DNA of 39,619 bases from Bradyrhizobium sp. ORS 375 (GTDB lineage: Bacteria > Pseudomonadota > Alphaproteobacteria > Rhizobiales > Xanthobacteraceae), in the NCBI RefSeq assembly GCF_000239775.1, contig NZ_CAFI01000457.1, positions 1 to 39,619 on the forward strand, given 5' to 3'. The notes under the pieces were generated by a model. That model had not been told where the DNA came from. It did no database searches and worked only from the letters and a program-made list of their open reading frames with translations. Numbering within the stretch: position 1 is the stretch's first letter; every line of letters starts with the position of its first letter. Of the stretch, positions 33,920-39,619 are shown in pieces. A program made the translations under genes and the position numbers.

Positions 33920-34009
33920 TGTGGCTCCGTCACTGCGGGAGGGATGCGATCAGTCCGGAATGTCGCGGACGCGCCGCTACACTATGACGCCGGCGCCGGA
34001 CAAACAAAG

Positions 34010-34037
34010 GGGGCGAACGCGCTATGGCGTCCGCCCC
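34010..34037 (-). terminator. terminator of the cytochrome c' gene
   Basis: Stem GGGGCG/CGCCCC with a 2-nt internal mismatch and an inner CGC/GCG stem; on the minus strand it is followed by a T-rich TTTGTTTG. It lies 19 bp after the cytochrome c' stop, so the two cytochrome genes probably have separate transcripts or are attenuated. Confidence 0.6.
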
Positions 34038-34055
34038 TCTCAATATCGCGTCAGA

Positions 34056-34508
34056 TCAGCTGTTCTTGAGCCGGTAGGTCTCGTGGCAGCCGCCGCATTC
34101 CTTGCCGATGCCCGGCGCGGTCGCCTTCAGGCTGTCGAGATCCTTGATCTTGGCCTTGGCTTCGGTGACCACCTTGGCGAAGCTGTCGATCTTGGCCTGG
34201 AAGCCGGCATGGTCTTCCCAGATCTTCGGCGAGGCGCTGTAATCGCCCTCGTACTTCGCGCCCTTCATGCTCGCCGGATACATCGTCGGCAGCTTCTTGG
34301 CGGTGTCCTCGAGCTGAGCCAGAGCGGCATTGACGGCGGCCTGGTCATAGGGCTTCTCGCCCTTGACCATGGCGATCAGGACACCGCCGAGGTTCTTGGC
34401 GTTCGCCTTCATGATGTCCTGGCTCTGCTTGACCAGGTTGTCCTGTGCCATCACGGCGCCGGCCCCGAGCAGCAACGCTGCTGCTGCCACCACGACAGTC
34501 CGCTTCAT
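34056..34508 (-). CDS. periplasmic cytochrome c' / c-556
   Basis: 150 aa. Signal peptide (MKRTVVVAAAALLLGAGAVMA), a four-helix-bundle-like sequence, and the C-terminal haem motif CGGCHETYRLK (Cys138-His142), all as in cytochrome c'. GGAG-like AAAGGAGCG lies before the Met pair; the second Met at 34508 is taken as start. Cytochrome c' proteins bind NO and CO or act as low-potential carriers. It lies 129 bp downstream of the molybdenum-enzyme gene. Confidence 0.93.
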   Translation of the reverse strand: MKRTVVVAAAALLLGAGAVMAQDNLVKQSQDIMKANAKNLGGVLIAMVKGEKPYDQAAVNAALAQLEDTAKKLPTMYPASMKGAKYEGDYSASPKIWEDHAGFQAKIDSFAKVVTEAKAKIKDLDSLKATAPGIGKECGGCHETYRLKNS

Positions 34509-34640
34509 CAATTCGCTCCTTTGTTGTCACAATCCCGTCCAGCCCACCCGGACGGGTCGCGCCTGTTTGGTCAACCCCTGCCCCGGCGGGTTATTCCGGA
34601 ATTGAGGCGGATATCGGAGAGTGTTCGGGGAAATAGGTCC

Positions 34641-36950
34641 TCAGAGACTGTGACGGCGATGCTGCTCCCGGATCGCGATCCAGACCCGCTCGGGCGTCGC
34701 CGGCATGTCGATATGGTCGATCTTGTACTCACGCCAGAGGGCTTCGACGATGGCGTTGACCACCGCCGGGCAGGAGCCGATCGCGCCCGCCTCGCCTGCG
34801 CCCTTCACGCCCATCGGATTGGTCTTGCAGGGCACGTTGTGCGTCTCGAAGGTGAAGGTCGGCGCATCCGCCGCCCGCGGCAGCGCGTAGTCCATGTAGC
34901 TGCCGGTGACGAGCTGAGCGTCGGAGTTGCTGTAGACGACCTGCTCCATCAGCGCCTGGCCGATGCCCTGCACCGCGCCGCCGTGGACCTGGCCGGCGAG
35001 CAGCAGCGGATTCAGCGTCACGCCGAAATCGTCGACGATGACGTAGTTGACGATCTTGATGATGCCGGTGGCCGGATCGAGCTCGATCTCCGCGACATGC
35101 GTGCCGTTCGGATAGGTGCCGTCGGCGCTGGCGAAGGTGGCGCTGCCGTTGAGCTTGGCGGGATCGACGCCGGGGCGCTTGGCGAGATCGGCGAACGAGA
35201 TCGCGCGGTCGGTGCCGGCAACGCGGATCACGCCATCGGCGATCTCGAGATCGCCCAAGCCGGCTTCGAGCGCTTCGGCCGCGATCTGCTTGAGCTTGTC
35301 GCCGAGCTCATGCGTCGCGCGCTGCACGCTGACGCCGCCCGAGGGGATCGAGGCCGAGCCGCCGGTGCCGAGGCCGGTGGCGATCTCCGCCGTGTCGCCC
35401 TGATGGATGTGAACGCGCTCCGGCGGCAGGCCGAACTGCTCGGCGACGATCTGCGCGTAGGCCGTCTGGTGGCCCTGCCCGCTCGACTGCGTGCCGATCA
35501 GGATCGTCACGTCGCCGTTGGGGTCGAGCCGCACATTGGCGGTCTCCTCGCCCATGGTGCCGCAGACCTCGACGTAGCTCGCGAGCCCGATGCCACGGAC
35601 GAGGCCGTTCTTCTTGGCGGCCTTGGCGCGCTTCGGAAACTCCTTCCACTCGGCGATCTCCATCGCGCGCTTCAGATGCGCGTTGAAATCGCCGGAATCA
35701 TAGACCTTGCCGGTCGCGGTCTTGTAGGGCAGCGCGCGCGGCGGGATGAAGTTCTTGCGCCTGATGGCATCGACCGACATGTCGAGCTTGCGCGCGCAGG
35801 CATCGACCAGACGCTCGACGACATAGGCCGCCTCGGGACGGCCTGCACCGCGATAGGCATCGACCGGCACGGTGTGGGTAAAGATCGTGCGCACGCGGCA
35901 GTGGAAGGCCTGGATGTCGTAGAGGCCCGGCAGCATGCCGGCGCCGCCATGCGGGATGTAGGGCGCGAAGGTCGAGAGATAGGCGCCCATGTCGCCCATC
36001 AGGTCGACATCCATCGCCAGAAACTTGCCGTCCTCGGCCAGCGCCATCCGCGCGGTGGTCACGTTGTCGCGGCCCTGCGCGTCGCCCATGAAATGCTCGG
36101 AGCGATCGGCGGCCCAACGCACCGACTTGCGCAGCCGCTGCGCGGCGACCGCAACCAGCGCGTATTCCCGGTACGGAAACAGCTTGGTGCCGAAGCCGCC
36201 GCCGACATCCGGGCAGATCACCCGCATCTTCTCGGTCGGGATCTTCAACACGTTCTGGCAGAGGATGTCGCGCAGCCGGTGGCTGCCCTGGCTGCCGGCG
36301 GTCAAGGTCAGATGATCGCGCTTGGTGTCGTATTCGCAGACTGCGGCACGCGTCTCCATGAAGCTCGCGACCACGCGCGGATTGACGATCTGGATCTCGG
36401 CCACCGCATGCGCTTTGGCGAAGGCGGCCTCGGTCGCGGACTTGTCGCCGATCGACACATCGAACAGCACGTTGCCCTTGTGATCCGGCCAGACCTGCGG
36501 CGCGCCCGGCTTGATCGCGTTGACCACGCCCGTCACGGCCGGCAGCGTCGTCCACTCGACCTTGATCGCCTCGAGCGCGTCGCGCGCATGATCGAGCGTG
36601 TCGGCGACGACAAAAGCTACGGCGTCGCCGACATGACGCACCTCGTCCTTGGCCAGGATCGGATACGGCGGCGCGGTGAATGGGTCGGTCTCGAGGTTGA
36701 ACAGGCACGGCAGGCCGCCGAGCTCCGCGGTGTCCTCGGCCGTGAGAATCAGCGCCACGCCGGGCAGCAGCCGCGCCTGGGCGACGTCGATGGTGAACTT
36801 GGCATGGGCCTGCGGCGAGCGCAGCACCAGCGCATGCAAGGCCGCCGATGGCGCGAGATCGTCGGTATAGCGGCCCTTGCCGCGAATCAGCGCGTCATCC
36901 TCTTTGCGGAGAACGCTTTGTCCCATACCGAACTTGATTGGAGCAGCCAT
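34641..36950 (-). CDS. xanthine dehydrogenase-family molybdenum-binding subunit (orphan)
   Basis: 769-aa large subunit carrying the molybdopterin cytosine dinucleotide cofactor. Motifs: GKGRYTDDL at the N-terminus, GGGFGTKLFPYREY, AYRGAGRPEAAY (so form II of the CoxL-like group, not the AYXCSFR of true CO dehydrogenase), GQGHQTAYAQIVAEQFG, and the terminal GVKGAGEAGAIGSCPAVVNA with the catalytic Glu. No 2Fe-2S small subunit or FAD medium subunit is adjacent, which is unusual. No signal peptide is visible. Electron partners could be encoded elsewhere or be the cytochromes downstream. Substrate: probably an aldehyde or N-heterocycle. Confidence 0.92.
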   Translation of the reverse strand: MAAPIKFGMGQSVLRKEDDALIRGKGRYTDDLAPSAALHALVLRSPQAHAKFTIDVAQARLLPGVALILTAEDTAELGGLPCLFNLETDPFTAPPYPILAKDEVRHVGDAVAFVVADTLDHARDALEAIKVEWTTLPAVTGVVNAIKPGAPQVWPDHKGNVLFDVSIGDKSATEAAFAKAHAVAEIQIVNPRVVASFMETRAAVCEYDTKRDHLTLTAGSQGSHRLRDILCQNVLKIPTEKMRVICPDVGGGFGTKLFPYREYALVAVAAQRLRKSVRWAADRSEHFMGDAQGRDNVTTARMALAEDGKFLAMDVDLMGDMGAYLSTFAPYIPHGGAGMLPGLYDIQAFHCRVRTIFTHTVPVDAYRGAGRPEAAYVVERLVDACARKLDMSVDAIRRKNFIPPRALPYKTATGKVYDSGDFNAHLKRAMEIAEWKEFPKRAKAAKKNGLVRGIGLASYVEVCGTMGEETANVRLDPNGDVTILIGTQSSGQGHQTAYAQIVAEQFGLPPERVHIHQGDTAEIATGLGTGGSASIPSGGVSVQRATHELGDKLKQIAAEALEAGLGDLEIADGVIRVAGTDRAISFADLAKRPGVDPAKLNGSATFASADGTYPNGTHVAEIELDPATGIIKIVNYVIVDDFGVTLNPLLLAGQVHGGAVQGIGQALMEQVVYSNSDAQLVTGSYMDYALPRAADAPTFTFETHNVPCKTNPMGVKGAGEAGAIGSCPAVVNAIVEALWREYKIDHIDMPATPERVWIAIREQHRRHSL

Positions 36951-37088
36951 CTGGTTTCACTTCCCGCTTCGTTTTGGCGATGTTGGCGCCATATTGCAGC
37001 GGAACGCGAGCCCGCGCAAACCTCATTCGACGCAGGCGCGGTCAACTCTCGGCGGGAAGGTCGCACGTCGATGCTGCATTGCAGCGTC

Positions 37089-38618
37089 TCATCGTCGCAC
37101 GAGTGTCTTGAGCCAGCGCGGGCCGAACAGCACGAGAATCGCGCCGGCGTAGACGATGGCGCCGATCACGATCAGAAGGCCGAGCAAGGCTTCGTCGCGC
37201 AGGCCCCCGAGCGCCTCCAGGCGCGGCGCAGCCACGGCCTGGGTGAGCCACAACGCCGCAGCCAGCCCGGCGCCGGTGCCCGCGAACTTGAGCAGCGATG
37301 ACATCAGACGCCGATCGACGACAAGGTAGCGCTTGTGGACGGCGAAGCCGAGCACGAGCAGCAGATTGATCCAGGCGCCGACGGCCGTCGCCAGCGCGAG
37401 GCCGACCTGCGCGAGCGAGCCCATCAGCAGCAGCTTGAGGACGACGTTGGCGGTCAGCCCGGTGAGCGAGGCCTTGACGGGCGTCGCCGTGTCCTTGCGC
37501 GCGTAGAAGGTCGAGACCGCGCTGCGGATCATCACGAAGGGAATCAGGCCGACGGCATAGGCCGCGAGCGTCGCGCCGGCCGCCGCCGCATCTCCCTTGG
37601 TAAAGGCGCCGCGCGCGAACATTGCGCGGGTGATGACGTCGGGCACGGCGAGGAAGGCGGCGACGAACGGCACCGAGAACAGCAGCGTGAACTCGAAGGC
37701 GCGGCGCTGCTGCTCCATGGCGCCCTGGTGATCACCGGCCGTCAGCCGCCGCGACATCTCCGGCAGCAGCACCGTGCCGATGGCGATGCCGATCACCCCG
37801 ATCGGGAGCTGGTTGAGACGATCGGCATAATACAGCGCCGAGATCGCGCCGGCGGGCAGGAACGTCGCGATGATGGTGTCGGCGAACATCGCGACCTGCG
37901 TGCCCATCGATCCCAAGGTCGCCGGTCCCAGCGCCTTGAAGAAGGCGCGGATGTCGTCGTCGAGCTTGAGCGGCGCAAACCGCGGCAGCCCGCCATGGCG
38001 CGCGAGATCGCCGGCGAGCAGGAAATACTGCAGGAAGCCGGAGATCAGCACGCCCCACGCGGCGGCATGGCCGGCGTTCGGAAAGAACGCCGCCAGCGCC
38101 AAGGTCACCATCATTGCGAGATTGAGGAAGATCGAGGCCGCCGCGGCGCTGGCGAAGCGCTGCATCACGTTGAGCATGCCGCCATACAGCGTCACCAGCG
38201 TGATCAGCAGCAGATACGGAAAGGTGATCCGCGTCAGCGTGATCGCCATGTCCCGCTGCGCCGGATCATCGGTGAAGCCCGGCGCCAGGATCGTCATCGC
38301 CTGCGGCATGAACACCCAGGCGAGGATCAGCAGCACGACCTGCGAGGCCAGCAGCAAAGTGAAGATGCGGTCCGCAAACAGGCTCGCGGACGCCGGCCCC
38401 TTCTCGCCATGGACATGCGCATAGGCCGGAACAAAGGCCGCGTTGAACGCCCCTTCCGCGAAGATCGCCCGGAAATGGTTCGGCAGCCGGAACGCAATGA
38501 AGAACGCGTCGGCGATCGGCCCGGCGCCAAGGATCGCCGCCAGCATGATGTCACGGGCAAAACCGGTGAGGCGCGACAGCAGCGTATAGCCGCCGACGGT
38601 GAAGATGCGTCCGAGCAT
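37089..38618 (-). CDS. murJ: lipid II flippase MurJ (MviN)
   Basis: 509 aa, with 14 predicted membrane segments. The N-terminus GRIFTVGGYTLLSRLTGFARDIMLAAILG and FRLPNHFRAIFAEGAFNAAFVPAYA are diagnostic of MurJ, with the charged residues of the central cavity visible in helices 1 and 2. It translocates lipid II across the inner membrane for peptidoglycan synthesis. ATG 38618 begins the conserved sequence; no clear ribosome site is seen and the frame extends upstream without MurJ character, so a little uncertainty remains. Confidence 0.95.
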   Translation of the reverse strand: MLGRIFTVGGYTLLSRLTGFARDIMLAAILGAGPIADAFFIAFRLPNHFRAIFAEGAFNAAFVPAYAHVHGEKGPASASLFADRIFTLLLASQVVLLILAWVFMPQAMTILAPGFTDDPAQRDMAITLTRITFPYLLLITLVTLYGGMLNVMQRFASAAAASIFLNLAMMVTLALAAFFPNAGHAAAWGVLISGFLQYFLLAGDLARHGGLPRFAPLKLDDDIRAFFKALGPATLGSMGTQVAMFADTIIATFLPAGAISALYYADRLNQLPIGVIGIAIGTVLLPEMSRRLTAGDHQGAMEQQRRAFEFTLLFSVPFVAAFLAVPDVITRAMFARGAFTKGDAAAAGATLAAYAVGLIPFVMIRSAVSTFYARKDTATPVKASLTGLTANVVLKLLLMGSLAQVGLALATAVGAWINLLLVLGFAVHKRYLVVDRRLMSSLLKFAGTGAGLAAALWLTQAVAAPRLEALGGLRDEALLGLLIVIGAIVYAGAILVLFGPRWLKTLVRR

Positions 38619-38745
38619 GGGGGGCTTGTAGAGGATTGGGGGCGGAGTTTGAAGCGGGGAACGGAGGGATTTCGCCGATGCTCGTATCTCGGCGGCCGCT
38701 GACAAGACGCAGCGGTAGACGTCCGACATGCGCCACACATTCGCT

Positions 38746-38893
38746 GTCATCCCGGACAAGCCTGCAGGCGCGAAGCGGCGGCGGGCGCCGATCCGGGATC
38801 CATACTCCGTGCCATCGATGAGGTGCGCGGGACAAGCCGCCTGTCCATTGCTGACATCACGCGGTATGGGTCCCGGCGTTCGCCGGGACGACA
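38746..38893. repeat. 148-bp nested palindromic intergenic element
   Basis: Outer arms TGTCATCCCGG (38746-38756) and CCGGGACGACA (38883-38893) pair at 10 of 11 positions. An inner pair, GGGATCCATACTCCGTG and CACGCGGTATGGGTCCC, also pairs with few mismatches, giving a branched hairpin. It resembles the mobile palindromic units scattered in alphaproteobacterial genomes. Confidence 0.7.
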
Positions 38894-39326
38894 CCAGTGG
38901 CGGAGCGACAACTCCGCCACACGACGCCATCTTCCGATAAAAATAATCCGCTTGCGGTTTTACGGAAATCATGCTTATCTCCCGCCATCCCGCCTCATCG
39001 CAGAAGGGGCGTAGCGCGCGATCGTCACGACACGCGAGGCGGGGATGCGATGGCCGGGAGAGCTCGCAGCATGTCCTCGTGGCGTGCGGACGAACGGGCG
39101 CTCACGGACGGTCAAGTCGCGTGGTCCTGACCTCCCGATGCTGAGGTCAAGTTGGCGCTCGTGCTGATCGCATGGCGCAGACGACGGTGGCCAAATAGCC
39201 GGTGCACCGGGGAGATCGCGAAGCAGCCGTGAGCCCATCGCGCAGGGAATGTCGGATGGTCGGCTGAACCTGTGGTACCTGCCGCCTGCATTTCTTTCAG
39301 CAGGCGGGCCATGGGTGAGGCCTTCA

Positions 39327-39349
39327 CCCGGCATTCCCTGCGCCCTCTG
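39327..39349 (-). repeat. 23-bp dispersed repeat, copy 2
   Basis: The reverse complement matches 2567-2589 at 22 of 23 positions. Confidence 0.55.
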
Positions 39350-39569
39350 CACTGTTTGCGAGGGTGGACTGATCGCAAGCCTCGGGCATGATGTGCCGCG
39401 AGAGTGCGTCCCTGTGTCGATCGCTGTTTGAGGCGTAAATCGGAATGCGAGCACCGCTGCCGTAGGGCGCGATGGATCGGCGTGGCAAACACGCAGGTTG
39501 CGCGCCTTTGCCTACCCGCGGAGTCGGACGCGAAAGAAGCCCGCATGTCTCACCGGCGTCATTGCGAGC

Positions 39570-39619
39570 GAAGCGAAGCAATCCAGAGTCACACGCGCGG
39601 CCCTGGATTGCTTCGCTTC
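39570..39619. repeat. inverted repeat at the window edge
   Basis: GAAGCGAAGCAATCCA (39570-39585) is repeated as its exact complement TGGATTGCTTCGCTTC at 39604-39619, ending on the last base. The left side is preceded by GTCATTGCGAGC, so the full element probably continues past the window with the complementary sequence. Confidence 0.8.

Larger units (their letters stand above)
38619..39619. other. about 1 kb of repeat-rich intergenic sequence
   Basis: No family-like protein can be read on either strand; overlapping open frames (for instance 38975-39454 and 39112-39546, both minus) have Arg/Ser/Pro-rich, low-information products. It contains a 148-bp palindromic element, copy 2 of the dispersed repeat and a terminal inverted repeat cut by the window edge. 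I recall closely similar sequence from many Bradyrhizobiaceae genomes, where it is multi-copy and sometimes annotated as small hypothetical proteins. Confidence 0.6.

Noticed and set aside
33684-37301. Very long plus-strand open frame (over 1,200 codons) across the cytochrome and molybdenum-enzyme genes
   Set aside because: It lies antisense to three well-supported genes, and its product is an Arg/Asp/His-rich sequence with no domain, as expected from high-GC antisense frames.
38975-39546. Two overlapping minus-strand frames as hypothetical proteins
   Set aside because: Products are low-information and overlap repeat sequence; more likely repeat-derived than genes.

Overview
The window looks like chromosome of an alphaproteobacterium of the Bradyrhizobium type. 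It is high in GC, codon use is strongly GC-biased, signalling and transport genes are dense, and the non-coding stretches hold palindromic repeats of the kind I remember from Bradyrhizobiaceae. The genus is an inference. I see no rRNA, tRNA, transposase, phage gene or CRISPR array.

Layout. 1-2400: a PepSY protein / OmpR-type regulator / histidine kinase operon (kinase cut by the window edge), divergent from a small secreted protein. 2641-4987: a Tat-exported cyclase-family protein divergent from a COG0523 metal-chaperone GTPase. 5028-11287: an arsenic region made of arsR-arsC-acr3 on the minus strand, a Crp/Fnr regulator divergent from a His-rich cytochrome c'-like protein, and a plus-strand set with a second ArsR, a Cys-tailed flavin monooxygenase and an MFS transporter. 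11440-13035: a CSS-EAL c-di-GMP phosphodiesterase. 13045-17426: a CHRD protein, a TetR regulator, a GntR relic and an EmrA/EmrB-type efflux operon whose promoter carries the same operator as tetR. 17596-24744: a compact eight-gene minus-strand operon (alpha/beta hydrolase, isochorismatase-like hydrolase, XapX, amidohydrolase, DoxX, VOC, alginate-export-type porin, DUF1275) divergent from an AraC regulator. 25971-29072: an NTF2-like protein, ThiD, a stand-alone Lrp/AsnC effector domain and an AraC-type regulator. 29026-32928: a CHASE-GGDEF-EAL protein divergent from an orphan periplasmic binding protein. 32999-36950: a diheme cytochrome c, a cytochrome c' and an orphan xanthine-dehydrogenase-type molybdenum subunit. 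37089-38618: MurJ. 38619-39619: about 1 kb with no convincing gene, rich in palindromic repeats.

The most informative signals are regulatory. (i) Three ArsR-type boxes share a 7-10-7 layout across both arsenic modules. (ii) A 13-bp perfect inverted repeat with a Crp/Fnr-like TGAT-N4-ATCA core lies between the Crp/Fnr gene and the cytochrome gene. (iii) TetR half-sites match at tetR and at the efflux operon about 3.9 kb away. (iv) A helically phased direct repeat lies upstream of the two-component region. The least standard gene set is the Crp / cytochrome c' / ArsR / Cys-tailed monooxygenase / MFS group, which I would treat as a candidate second arsenical (or related thiol-reactive toxicant) detoxification module.
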